Numbered from the stretch's first letter, positions 1-6,877 are shown. The stretch is 9,938 nt of DNA from an uncultured Alphaproteobacteria bacterium (GCA_937903315.1 CALCZO010000109.1:1-9938), one strand, 5' to 3'. The notes: generated by a model not told the origin, from the letters alone. Numbers and translations are program-made.

Positions 1-378
1 GGCACGACCGGCCGCCGGCCTCAGGGCCTGATGGCGCCGCGCGGCGGCAAGGCGGACGATCTGAAGCGGATCCGCGGGATCGGCAAGCAGAACGAGGGCC
101 GTCTCCATGCGCTCGGTATCTGGCATTTCGACCAGATCGCGGCGTGGGTTTCTGATGAGATCGAATGGGTCGGCAGCTATCTTGCCTTCCCCGGCCGGAT
201 CGAGCGCGAAGACTGGGTTGCGCAGGCCAAGGTGCTGGCGAGCGGACAGGACACGGAGTTTTCCAAGCGCGTCGCGCGCGGCGAAGTGGCCACCAGCAGC
301 GATGATGGCGACAAGGGAACGGACAACGTGGCCGATCTGTCGAAGATCACCAACGCGGCGCCCAAACCCAAAACCTGA
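1..378 (+). CDS. 3' part of a protein ending in a NuoE/L21-type helix-hairpin-helix domain (5' end outside window)
   Basis: The frame is open from the first base to a TGA at 376-378, giving 125 visible residues, so the gene is cut by the window edge. An internal ATG at 31-33 is not needed as a start. Residues about 19-75 (ADDLKRIRGIGK, then GIWHFDQIAAW, then YLAFPGRIERE) form a helix-hairpin-helix-like module. This is known as a C-terminal extension of the 24-kDa NADH dehydrogenase subunit NuoE and of ribosomal protein L21 in alphaproteobacteria, and also occurs in small stand-alone proteins. The tail after about residue 90 is low-complexity and polar (SSDDGDKG, then PKPKT). I infer either a NuoE-like protein or a free-standing relative. 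Neither nuoF nor rpmA follows; the next gene is convergent, which argues against the standard nuo or rplU-rpmA operon. The role of this domain is not established from sequence. Confidence 0.7.
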   Translation, partial: GTTGRRPQGLMAPRGGKADDLKRIRGIGKQNEGRLHALGIWHFDQIAAWVSDEIEWVGSYLAFPGRIEREDWVAQAKVLASGQDTEFSKRVARGEVATSSDDGDKGTDNVADLSKITNAAPKPKT

Positions 379-403
379 ACGACGCGGACAACGTCCTGAA
401 CGC

Positions 404-420
404 CGGGGAGAACCTCCCCG
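404..420. terminator. Short GC hairpin after the first gene
   Basis: CGGGGAG at 404-410 and CTCCCCG at 414-420 pair perfectly (7 bp) around an AAC loop, starting 26 bases after the stop codon of the left-edge gene. No T run follows, so it is a weak terminator on its own. It probably acts together with the larger hairpin that follows, as an RNA 3'-end stabiliser or pause site. Confidence 0.35.
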
Positions 421-427
421 CCTGTTG

Positions 428-454
428 CAACACCCGGCCCTGTGCCGGGTGTTG
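428..454. terminator. Perfect 11-bp hairpin between convergent genes
   Basis: CAACACCCGGC (428-438) and GCCGGGTGTTG (444-454) are exact reverse complements around a 5-base loop. The hairpin lies between the TGA of the left-edge gene and the stop codon of the leftward hydrolase, whose last base is at 460. Because it is symmetrical it could serve both converging transcripts. Neither side has a long T run, so intrinsic termination is plausible but not canonical. Confidence 0.5.
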
Positions 455-459
455 GCGTG

Positions 460-1344
460 TCAGATGGTCGGCGTGTGCACGGCGATCCGGGCGACAAAGT
501 CCCGGATCACGGCCTGGGTCGCCGTATCATCCAGCAACGGGGCGTGACCTTCGCCGGGCACCTGCCACAGCGTGCAGTCCGGGTGCCGCCGGGTCATCTC
601 CTCGGCTGTCGCGCGGGCCAGAATATCCGAATGCTCGCCACGGAGGACAAGGACCGGCACATGGGCGAGCGCCTCGAATTGCGGCCACAGGGTCGGCAAG
701 GGCGCTTCCAGATCGATCAGGTCAAGGGTCTTGAGCAGCGCTGGATCATAGACCGGAACCAGCTTTCCGGCGTCGTCGCGCCAGGTCCGGCGGGCGAGTT
801 TCTGCCAGCCTGCCTCGTCCAGGAGCGGAAACTGGCTGGATGAAACCCGACGCAGGATTGCCGCGCCTTCGCCGATCGAGGACGGCTGCGGCAGCTTGCC
901 GACATAGCTCTTGATGCGCGCCAGCCCCTTGCCGTCGATCACCGGGCCGATGTCATTGAGAATGGCCCCGGCAATCGCGCCGGGCCGCGTCATCGCCAGC
1001 AGCATCGTCAGGATGCCGCCGCGCGAGGTGCCGAAGAAGATCGCCTCGCCGATGCCCAGCGCCGTCAGCTGATCGCTGATATCGCCGAGTTCGATCGCAA
1101 AATCGTAGTTGCGGAAATTCGGGTCGCGATCGGAGCGGCCGCGACCGCGATAGTCGAATGCATAAACCGCGCGCGCGCCGTCAGCTGCCAGAACGGCGGC
1201 AATGTCTTCGAAGTCCTGCGTTGTCCGGGCGATTCCCGGAAGGCACACCACGGGCAGGCCCGGCGCGGTGACCGGGCCGAGGCGGCGCGCATGGAGGCGC
1301 AGCCCGTCGTGACTGGTGATGAAAAACTCGTGCCAATCACCCAT
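460..1344 (-). CDS. Alpha/beta-fold hydrolase
   Basis: This leftward gene encodes 294 residues, a normal length for a single-domain alpha/beta hydrolase. There is no signal peptide, so it should be cytoplasmic. The catalytic triad is readable: nucleophile Ser107 in the elbow GTSRGG, a likely acid Asp240 (GEHSD), and His267 in GEGHAP. LPGIAR (35-40) follows the second strand and resembles the HG-type oxyanion-hole loop, and FDYRGRGRSD (63-72) is the conserved segment before the elbow. The cap region, about 135-220, has no diagnostic motif, so the substrate (ester, lactone, epoxide or other) cannot be assigned. The ATG at 1344 has a GAGGA Shine-Dalgarno (1351-1355 in + coordinates) six bases upstream. 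It lies 92 bases downstream of slt on the same strand with no clear terminator between, so co-transcription is likely. Confidence 0.88.
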   Translation of the reverse strand: MGDWHEFFITSHDGLRLHARRLGPVTAPGLPVVCLPGIARTTQDFEDIAAVLAADGARAVYAFDYRGRGRSDRDPNFRNYDFAIELGDISDQLTALGIGEAIFFGTSRGGILTMLLAMTRPGAIAGAILNDIGPVIDGKGLARIKSYVGKLPQPSSIGEGAAILRRVSSSQFPLLDEAGWQKLARRTWRDDAGKLVPVYDPALLKTLDLIDLEAPLPTLWPQFEALAHVPVLVLRGEHSDILARATAEEMTRRHPDCTLWQVPGEGHAPLLDDTATQAVIRDFVARIAVHTPTI

Positions 1345-1436
1345 GCCAGTTCCTCATGCCGCATTTCCTGTCTGGGAGAAGCAATAGGGCAAAGTCGGGG
1401 CCGAAGGATAGCCACCGGACGAGCGATGCCGTCAAT

Positions 1437-3854
1437 TCACGGCGTTGCCAGCCGCCACTCCGGCAACGGCGCGGCGGCCCGCTGCTCTGCCTTTGGCGAC
1501 CTGAGACCGCGCCGGAGGTCGGCCGCGATATGCAGGCCGCTGTCTCCTGTCAGGCGGGCGCGATAGATCTGGAGGTTTTCGAGGATTTTCTGGATGTAGT
1601 GCCGCGTTTCGGTGATCGGAATGCGCTCGATCCAGTCGATGGGATCGACCGCCGGATTGCGCGGGTCGCCATAGGCGTCGATCCATTCCTTCACGCGCCG
1701 CCCGCCGGCATTGTAGGCCGCGAAGGTCAGAAGGTAATTGCCATTGTATTCGCCGAACAATTCGCCGAGATGCGCCGCGCCGATGCGGGCGTTGAGCGCC
1801 GGATTGCGCGTCAGGTCGGCGATGTCGAGCGCGATCCTGAAGCGGCTGGCGGTCCGGCGGGCCGTCGCCGGCATCAGCTGCATCAGCCCGCGCGCCCCGG
1901 CGTGCGAGATGGCCGCGGGGTTGAGTTCGCTCTCCTGCCGGGCGATGGCATAGACGAGTTCGCGTCCCGCGCTGCCTTCCACGGGCTCGAAGGCAGGGAT
2001 GCCGAACACCGGAAAGGCGTGATCTTCCGCATCGAGCCCCTGTTGCTGCGCCAGTTTCCCGGCCAGAAGGGCAAGGCGCGGCTGGCCGTAGCGCGCCACC
2101 AGATCGCCCAGCGCCCGCGCCATCGCATCGCTGGCCGCCGTGCGGGCCAGATCGGTGATCAGAGGCTGGGCCAGATCGGTCTCGCCGGCATCCATCAACG
2201 CGCGGATGGTCGCAAGCCCGGGATGACGGGTGGCCGCCTCGATCGCGCCAGCGTCAACCGCAGGGCGCAGGGGCGGCAACCGGCTGTCGCCCAAACGGTC
2301 GCTCGCCAGTTGGCCATGATAGGTGTGGCGGTGTCCCGAGGCGGCAAGATAGGCAAGATCCGCTGCCGGCTCGCCCGCCGCCTCGATCGATCGTCCGCGC
2401 CAGTAGTCGGCGCGCGCCGCCGAGGCCGGGGTCTGTGCCGCTGCCCGCGCCTGTTCGAAATGCCGCAGCGCGGTGACCGGTTCGTCCAGATACCGCAGTG
2501 CCAGCCATCCGGCCTGCACCTCGGCATCGACAACCAGTGCACTGCGTCGGGCCTGATGGGCCGCCGCCACGCGATAGGCCAGCCGCGCCTCGCCCGCATC
2601 CAGCAGTTTGCGCGACAGCAGGCGTTGTTCCAGCCACCATTCGTCCCCGTCGACGATGGCCTGCTGCGAGGCGGGGGCCTTCAGCAGCGCCTGCGCCGCC
2701 TCGACCGGCTTGCCATTGCGCCTGAAATGCTGCGCCCGGGCAAACAGGGCCGCCGGGGCCTGCGCCAATGACGGGTCAAGCCCGGCGAGCAGGGCAGGGA
2801 TGTTGCCGCGCTCGCTCAGGCTGGCGCCGATGAGCTGCACCAGCCGGTCGACGCCCGGCCCCGCGCCGGCTGCAACGCGGGCGGCTTCGCCGCTCTCGCG
2901 ATCATAGGCCAGCCGCTCGGCGAGATACCGGCGGTCTTCCGGCCGGATGACGCCCGGAAAGTCCTTGTCGAGGACCTGCCGCATTGCGGCATAGGTCCGC
3001 TCGTTGCGATAGGCATCGCGGACCAGAGCGCGGGCCGCCGCCTCTTCGCCCAAGGCCGCCATGGCGCGGGCGAGCGCGACCTTGCCGCTGCCTGTCCGGG
3101 GCGGTTCGGACGAGAAGAACGCCTGCACCGCCTCCGGCGCGCGTTTTTCGATGAACAGCGCTTCTTCGGCCCGCGACCGCATCCAGCCGGCCATCGGCAT
3201 GTCCGGGTTGGCATCGACGAACCCGGCGATGCGCGCAAAGCCCAGAGCCTGCCGGCCATGGCGGATCGCAGCCCAGCCTGCCGCGCGGCGGCTGGCGGGG
3301 TCCTCCAGCCCTTCGGCGGTGCGGTCGCCATCGGCGATCCGGCCCTTGCGGTAGTGCTCGGCGACCGTGCGGAGCAGGCCGAGATCGCTCAGGGGCACGC
3401 CCGGCACAACGGGCTGAAGCGGCATAGGCATGCTGCGCGCATCATCCGGCAGCTGGCCGAAGTCCTCTGGTGCATCAGGCGCGTGTGGGACAGTGCCCGG
3501 CTCGAGCACGCGGAGCCAGCGCGGCGGGGCGAGCGTGGCGGTGGTGGTGATGTCGTCGGGCAGGGGCAGTCCGCGGATGACGGCGGCGACATCGCGCGAA
3601 GGCCGGAATCGCAGTGTCACGGCCGGCGGCAGATCATGAAGCGGTGCACCCACCAGCGCCGTGAGGCCGCGCGCCGCGTCGATCGCCTCGCCGGCCCGCG
3701 CGCGTGCCTGTTCTGACAGCGCCAGCGCCGCGCCGGGGTCCAGAACCTCTTCGCCGCAAGCCGGCCCTGCCGCCGCGAGCGCCGAGCAGACCAGCAGGAG
3801 GCTGCCAGCCTTGCGCCAACGCCGACGTGTTCGTGAAACTGGAGACGTGCGCAT
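1437..3854 (-). CDS. slt: Soluble lytic murein transglycosylase (Slt70-like)
   Basis: This 805-residue protein has the Slt family plan and is longer than the roughly 645-residue E. coli enzyme. A basic n-region (RTRRRWRK) and a hydrophobic stretch (about 17-30) make a signal peptide; the cleavage site near AAAGPACGEE is uncertain, and neither Cys23 nor Cys33 sits in a good lipobox. About 40-150 is Pro-rich, and about 150-610 is Ala/Arg/Leu-rich helical, matching the superhelical U/L region. The catalytic SLT domain spans about 625-770: catalytic Glu641 in ARQESELNP, GLMQLMPATA (656-665), AAYNAGG (712-718) and ITETRHYIQKIL (747-758). Such enzymes cleave the MurNAc-GlcNAc bond of periplasmic peptidoglycan, leaving 1,6-anhydroMurNAc. 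The ATG at 3854 follows GGGAAGG (3861-3867) by six bases. The gene is divergent from dapA, and its leader carries the CGAACC repeats. A tail of about 35 residues follows the domain. Confidence 0.94.
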   Translation of the reverse strand: MRTSPVSRTRRRWRKAGSLLLVCSALAAAGPACGEEVLDPGAALALSEQARARAGEAIDAARGLTALVGAPLHDLPPAVTLRFRPSRDVAAVIRGLPLPDDITTTATLAPPRWLRVLEPGTVPHAPDAPEDFGQLPDDARSMPMPLQPVVPGVPLSDLGLLRTVAEHYRKGRIADGDRTAEGLEDPASRRAAGWAAIRHGRQALGFARIAGFVDANPDMPMAGWMRSRAEEALFIEKRAPEAVQAFFSSEPPRTGSGKVALARAMAALGEEAAARALVRDAYRNERTYAAMRQVLDKDFPGVIRPEDRRYLAERLAYDRESGEAARVAAGAGPGVDRLVQLIGASLSERGNIPALLAGLDPSLAQAPAALFARAQHFRRNGKPVEAAQALLKAPASQQAIVDGDEWWLEQRLLSRKLLDAGEARLAYRVAAAHQARRSALVVDAEVQAGWLALRYLDEPVTALRHFEQARAAAQTPASAARADYWRGRSIEAAGEPAADLAYLAASGHRHTYHGQLASDRLGDSRLPPLRPAVDAGAIEAATRHPGLATIRALMDAGETDLAQPLITDLARTAASDAMARALGDLVARYGQPRLALLAGKLAQQQGLDAEDHAFPVFGIPAFEPVEGSAGRELVYAIARQESELNPAAISHAGARGLMQLMPATARRTASRFRIALDIADLTRNPALNARIGAAHLGELFGEYNGNYLLTFAAYNAGGRRVKEWIDAYGDPRNPAVDPIDWIERIPITETRHYIQKILENLQIYRARLTGDSGLHIAADLRRGLRSPKAEQRAAAPLPEWRLATP

Positions 3855-3855
3855 G

Positions 3856-3902
3856 CGAACCCTTCCCGAACCCGGTTCGAAAACGCCATTTCATTCGGTT
3901 CG
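3856..3902. promoter_or_regulatory. Cluster of four CGAACC/GGTTCG hexamers over the slt leader
   Basis: On the + strand, CGAACC occurs at 3856-3861 and 3867-3872, and its reverse complement GGTTCG at 3874-3879 and 3897-3902. The first two start 11 bases apart, the last two 23 bases apart, close to one and two helical turns. The middle pair forms a palindrome with a single central base. The cluster overlaps the slt Shine-Dalgarno (3861-3867) and abuts its ATG. It could be a DNA operator, or in the slt mRNA a nested or alternative hairpin. The repeats are seen; the function is inferred. The rest of the 223-base gap to dapA (to 4077) shows no convincing -35/-10 pair on either strand. Confidence 0.4.
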
Positions 3903-4077
3903 GATTGCGTTTCCGTTAAGGTTACCGGGTCATGCGCCGGCCCGAGGGCGAGGAACCGCGCGATGGGGCATGATCGCGCACGATCGGGACTTTTCAGCGC
4001 CGCTGCATGTCGCTAAGACTGCGAGGCTCAACGACCACCGGCGCCATCGCGATGCCGGCCTTCAGGACAGTGCCATC

Positions 4078-4965
4078 ATGACCGCCAGAACCTTCATCGG
4101 CTCCAACACCGCTCTTGTCACGCTGTTCCGTGATGGCCAGTTGGACGAGAAAGCCAACCGCGCTCATGTCAACTGGCAGATCGAGAACGGCACGCACGGT
4201 CTGGTGCCGGTCGGCACCACCGGCGAGAGCCCGACGCTGAGCCATGCCGAACACAAGCAGCTGGTCGAGTGGTGCGTTCAGGAGGCCGATGGCCGCGTGC
4301 CGGTCATCGCGGGTGCCGGGTCCAACTCCACCGAGGAGGCGATCGATTTCGCCCGCCATGCCGAGAAGGTCGGCGCGGACGGCCTGCTCGTCGTCACGCC
4401 CTACTACAACAAGCCGACGCAGGAGGGGCTGTACCAGCACTTCAAGGCGATCAACGATGCAGTCGGCATTCCGATCCTGATCTACAACATTCCCGGCCGC
4501 TCGGTGATCGACATGTCGGTCGAGACGATGGCCCGGCTTTACGAACTCAAGAACATCTCCGGCGTCAAGGACGCGACCGGCAGGCTCGAGCGCGTCTCGC
4601 TCCAGCGTCAGGCGATGGGACCCTCCTTCAACCAGCTGTCGGGCGAGGATGCCACCGCACTGGGCTTCAACGCCCATGGCGGCCATGGCTGCATCTCGGT
4701 CTGCTCGAACGTCGCCCCGCGCCTGTGCGCCGATTTCCAGAACGCCTGCCTCAAGGGCGATTACACGGCTGCCCTGGTGCTTCAGGACAAGCTGATGCCG
4801 CTGCATACGGCCATCTTCCTTGAGACCAATCCGTCGCCGATCAAGTATGCGCTGTCGCTGATCCGCCCGGTGACGGCAGATGTGCGTTTGCCGATGGTGC
4901 CGTGTTCGGACGGGGTCAAGCGGGCGGTTGAGGCGGCGATGCGCCATGCCGGGATCCTGAACTGA
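4078..4965 (+). CDS. dapA: 4-hydroxy-tetrahydrodipicolinate synthase
   Basis: This 295-residue cytoplasmic aldolase matches the usual DapA length. It condenses pyruvate with aspartate semialdehyde, the first committed step toward diaminopimelate and lysine. Schiff-base Lys164 sits in SGVKDATG. The catalytic triad equivalents are Thr48 (VGTTGESPTL, 45-54), Tyr136 (IYNIPGR, 135-141, with the carboxylate-binding Arg141) and Tyr110 (TPYYNKP). LSGED (187-191) and the NPSPIKY segment (251-257) are also family signatures. The frame is open far upstream, but homology begins at MTARTFIGSN. The ATG at 4078 has AGGA at 4064-4067, ten bases away; upstream codons look non-coding. It is divergent from slt and followed by smpB across a terminator-like hairpin. 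The NPSPIKYAL form with a short C-terminus is typical of proteobacterial DapA. The sequence alone does not establish lysine feedback behaviour. Confidence 0.97.
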   Translation: MTARTFIGSNTALVTLFRDGQLDEKANRAHVNWQIENGTHGLVPVGTTGESPTLSHAEHKQLVEWCVQEADGRVPVIAGAGSNSTEEAIDFARHAEKVGADGLLVVTPYYNKPTQEGLYQHFKAINDAVGIPILIYNIPGRSVIDMSVETMARLYELKNISGVKDATGRLERVSLQRQAMGPSFNQLSGEDATALGFNAHGGHGCISVCSNVAPRLCADFQNACLKGDYTAALVLQDKLMPLHTAIFLETNPSPIKYALSLIRPVTADVRLPMVPCSDGVKRAVEAAMRHAGILN

Positions 4966-4979
4966 GCGGATCGATGCTG

Positions 4980-5018
4980 ACCCGTTGTCGCGCTTTCGCA
5001 ATGACGGGTGGCATTTTT
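4980..5018 (+). terminator. Rho-independent terminator after dapA
   Basis: The arms 4980-4992 and 4997-5009 pair over 13 positions (ACCCGT with ACGGGT at the base, two G-T wobbles, one C-A mismatch at 4989/5000) around a CTTT loop. TTTTT follows at 5014-5018 after GGCA. It starts 14 bases after the dapA stop and ends 25 bases before smpB, so it should largely separate the two transcripts. Read on the minus strand it contains GTCATTGCGAAAGCG, which resembles a widespread intergenic palindrome type. Confidence 0.65.
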
Positions 5019-5037
5019 CGCCGGTCCGCCCTATCTC
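5009..5037 (+). promoter_or_regulatory. Possible promoter for a leaderless smpB mRNA
   Basis: TATCTC at 5032-5037 sits six bases before the smpB ATG (5044), which would place transcription start at or next to the A of the ATG. A weak -35-like TGGCAT lies at 5009-5014, 17 bases upstream, overlapping the end of the dapA terminator. No Shine-Dalgarno is visible before the ATG, which fits leaderless translation. The -35 match is poor, so this is tentative. Confidence 0.25.
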
Positions 5038-5043
5038 TCGGTC

Positions 5044-5514
5044 ATGTCCCAGCCCTCACCCCGCTTCAAGATCATTGCTGACAACCGCAAGGCGCGGTTC
5101 CACTACGAGATCGGACAGGTCTTCGAGGCCGGGATCGCGCTGACCGGCACAGAGGTCAAGTCGCTGCGCGGCGGCAAGTCGACCATCGGCGAGAGCTATG
5201 CCTCTGTCGAGGGCGATCAGGTCTTCCTGATCAACGCCTATATTCCCGAATACCTTCAGGCCAACCGCTTCAACCATGAAACGAAACGGCCGCGCAAACT
5301 GTTGCTGCATCGCCGGGAGATTGACCGGCTGATCAGCGCCATCAGCCGCGAGGGCATGACGGTCGTGCCCTTGAAGATGTTTTTCAATGACAAGGGCCGC
5401 GCCAAGGTCGAGATCGCGCTCGCCAAGGGCAAGAAGCTGCACGACAAGCGCGAAACCGAGAAGAAGCGCGACTGGGATCGCGAGAAGGGCCGCCTGCTGC
5501 GCGACCGCGGCTGA
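5044..5514 (+). CDS. smpB: SsrA-binding protein SmpB
   Basis: This 156-residue protein is the usual SmpB size. SmpB binds tmRNA, mimics the missing anticodon arm, and delivers tmRNA to stalled ribosomes with EF-Tu for trans-translation. The N-terminal IIADNRKARFHYEI (10-23), GTEVKSLRGGK (35-45), NAYIPEY (64-70) and RPRKLLLHRREI (82-93) form the beta-barrel. KMFFNDKGRAKVEIALAKGK (111-130) is the second signature. The basic tail HDKRETEKKRDWDRE (133-147) is the segment that folds in the mRNA channel. An in-frame GTG at 5008 would add 12 residues without similarity and lies inside the dapA terminator, so the ATG at 5044 is preferred; it lacks a visible Shine-Dalgarno. The stop lies only five bases from the stop of the convergent glycosylase gene. 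No ssrA (tmRNA) gene is seen in this window. Confidence 0.96.
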   Translation: MSQPSPRFKIIADNRKARFHYEIGQVFEAGIALTGTEVKSLRGGKSTIGESYASVEGDQVFLINAYIPEYLQANRFNHETKRPRKLLLHRREIDRLISAISREGMTVVPLKMFFNDKGRAKVEIALAKGKKLHDKRETEKKRDWDREKGRLLRDRG

Positions 5515-5519
5515 TCCCG

Positions 5520-6164
5520 TCAGCGAATCGCGCTGTTCACGGCTGCAAAGACGCTGCGGAACATCTCGGGTGTCAGCCGCCCGGTGTTGGTGTTGTAGCG
5601 CGAGCAATGATAGCTGTCGAACAGCGTCAGGCCGGGCCGCAGATCGTGGCGCGCGCCATGGGCGAACCGGTAGCGCGCGACCGGCAGGTCGAGCGTTCTC
5701 AGCAGGCTCTCGTGGGCGATCCGCCCGAGCGCGACAATGGCGCGGAGGCCCTGCATTTCGGCAAGCGAGGCGGCAAGAAATTGCCGGCAGGTCGCGATTT
5801 CCGGTCCGGTCGGCTTGTTTTCCGGCGGCACGCAGCGGACGGCGTTGACGATTCGCGCCCGTGTCAGCGTCAGCGTGTCATCCGGCCGTTCGTCATAGAC
5901 GCCGGTCGCAAAGCCAAGATCGATCAGTGTTTCATAGAGCAGATCGCCGGCCCAGTCCCCGGTGAAGGGGCGTCCCGTGCGGTTGGCACCCTGCATGCCG
6001 GGTGCGAGACCGACGATCAGCACCGGCGCGGAGACCGGGCCAAAGTTCGGCACCGGCGCATTGTGCCAGTCGGGGTGAGCCGTCCGCGCGCTCAGGCGAA
6101 AGGCGACAAGGCGGGGACACAGCGGGCAATCGCGGGATGGTTCGGCAGGGCAGGGTGCGGTCAT
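5520..6164 (-). CDS. Uracil-DNA glycosylase, family 5 type (UDGb), with Fe-S cluster
   Basis: The protein has 214 residues. It should remove uracil, and possibly other deaminated bases, from DNA to start base excision repair. Four cysteines fit a 4Fe-4S cluster: Cys13 and Cys16 (CPLC), Cys111 (NAVRCVPP) and Cys126 (ATCRQF). Motif 1 is GLAPGMQGANRTGRPF (52-67) and motif 2 is HCSRYNTNTGRLT (186-198). The NTxTGRLT ending, seen in family 5 proteins such as the Thermus and Mycobacterium UDGb enzymes, favours family 5 over family 4. LGRIAHES (146-153) is also shared. The ATG at 6164 has GAGGGA six bases upstream; an in-frame TTG at 6209 would add 15 unsupported residues. The upstream NYN gene ends 54 bases away on the same strand, so the two are probably co-transcribed. 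Substrate range cannot be read from sequence. Confidence 0.88.
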   Translation of the reverse strand: MTAPCPAEPSRDCPLCPRLVAFRLSARTAHPDWHNAPVPNFGPVSAPVLIVGLAPGMQGANRTGRPFTGDWAGDLLYETLIDLGFATGVYDERPDDTLTLTRARIVNAVRCVPPENKPTGPEIATCRQFLAASLAEMQGLRAIVALGRIAHESLLRTLDLPVARYRFAHGARHDLRPGLTLFDSYHCSRYNTNTGRLTPEMFRSVFAAVNSAIR

Positions 6165-6170
6165 GGCCGT

Positions 6171-6176
6171 TCCCTC
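6171..6176 (-). promoter_or_regulatory. Ribosome binding site fixing the glycosylase start
   Basis: Read on the minus strand these bases are GAGGGA, six bases before the ATG at 6164. This supports that start over the upstream in-frame TTG at 6209. Confidence 0.65.
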
Positions 6177-6218
6177 ATGTCCTGCCGCTGCATCCGGCGC
6201 AAGCGCCAAGCGTGGCCC

Positions 6219-6863
6219 TCACTCCTGATCGTCGCCGGTTCCGCGCGGCGTGACCGGACGGTTGATGAACGCCGGCATCGCCCGGCCGGGATCGCGCGGC
6301 GCAGCACCGGAGAAATCGCGCGGCTCGCGAACCGGACGCTCGGACGGCGCACGCCCGACCTTGGCCTGCAACTCGATCAGATCGACGAAGGTATCGGCCT
6401 GCCGGCGCAGTTCGTCCGACATCATCGGCGGCTGGGTCGAGACGGTGGAAATGACAGTCACGCGCACGCCCTTGCGCTGCACGGCTTCGACCAGGCTGCG
6501 GAAATCGCCATCGCCCGAGAACAGCACCATATGCGTGATATGCGGCGCCAGCTCCATCGCATCGACCGCGAGTTCGATATCCATGTTGCCCTTGACCTTG
6601 CGGCGACCGGTGGAATCCGTGAATTCCTTGGCGGGCTTGGTCACGACCATATAGCCGTTGTAGTCGAGCCAGTCGACCAGCGGCCTGAGCGACGAATATT
6701 CCTGATCCTCGATGATCGCCGTATAGTAAAATGCGCGCACCAGATAGCCGCGCGAGCGGAACTCTTCGAGCAGCTTGCGGTAATCGATATCGAAACCCAA
6801 GGCGCGGGCCGCAGCATAAAGGTTCGCGCCATCGATAAACAGCGCGATGCGATCCTGAGTCAT
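6219..6863 (-). CDS. NYN (PIN-like) domain protein, LabA/DUF88 family
   Basis: This 214-residue protein has a PIN-like NYN domain over about 1-168, a fold usually linked to RNA cleavage with a divalent metal. The acidic centre is intact: Asp11 in ALFIDGANLY (7-16), Asp95 in GNMDIELAVDAM (92-103, with Asp101), and Asp118/Asp120 in LFSGDGDFRSL (114-124). The family includes LabA of cyanobacteria and, more distantly, Limkain/MARF1 and bacterial DUF88 proteins; the bacterial targets are mostly unknown. About 170-214 is a Pro/Arg-rich, probably disordered tail (PSERPVREPRDF) ending in acidic GDDQE. The frame is open 36 codons upstream, but homology and an AAGGA site select the ATG at 6863. It precedes the glycosylase gene on the same strand and is divergent from rpoZ. 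Function is an inference from the fold; RNA substrate unknown. Confidence 0.9.
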   Translation of the reverse strand: MTQDRIALFIDGANLYAAARALGFDIDYRKLLEEFRSRGYLVRAFYYTAIIEDQEYSSLRPLVDWLDYNGYMVVTKPAKEFTDSTGRRKVKGNMDIELAVDAMELAPHITHMVLFSGDGDFRSLVEAVQRKGVRVTVISTVSTQPPMMSDELRRQADTFVDLIELQAKVGRAPSERPVREPRDFSGAAPRDPGRAMPAFINRPVTPRGTGDDQE

Positions 6864-6872
6864 CGTCGTCGA

Positions 6873-6877
6873 TCCTT
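6873..6877 (-). promoter_or_regulatory. Ribosome binding site fixing the NYN start
   Basis: On the minus strand this is AAGGA, nine bases before the ATG at 6863. It rules in favour of that start over an upstream in-frame start near 6971 that would add 36 residues without domain similarity. Confidence 0.65.

Noticed and set aside
1356..2771. Long open plus-strand frame antisense to slt
   Set aside because: It mirrors a clear Slt protein in GC-rich codons, has no recognisable domain, and its translation is Arg/Gly/Ala-rich as expected for a shadow frame.
3634..3894. Minus-strand small frame starting ahead of slt (MKWRFRTGFGKG) as an upstream ORF or leader peptide
   Set aside because: No Shine-Dalgarno precedes it and it overlaps the slt start in another frame with no conserved feature; probably chance.
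4045..4054. Palindrome CATCGCGATG ahead of dapA as an operator
   Set aside because: A lone 10-base palindrome in GC-rich DNA is easily chance, and the flanks do not extend it.
3661..4077. Upstream extension of the dapA frame
   Set aside because: It runs through the antisense of slt and the divergent control region; DapA similarity starts exactly at the ATG at 4078.
3994..5001. Long open minus-strand frame opposite dapA
   Set aside because: DapA on the plus strand has every catalytic residue; the antisense translation has no motif and a shadow-like composition.
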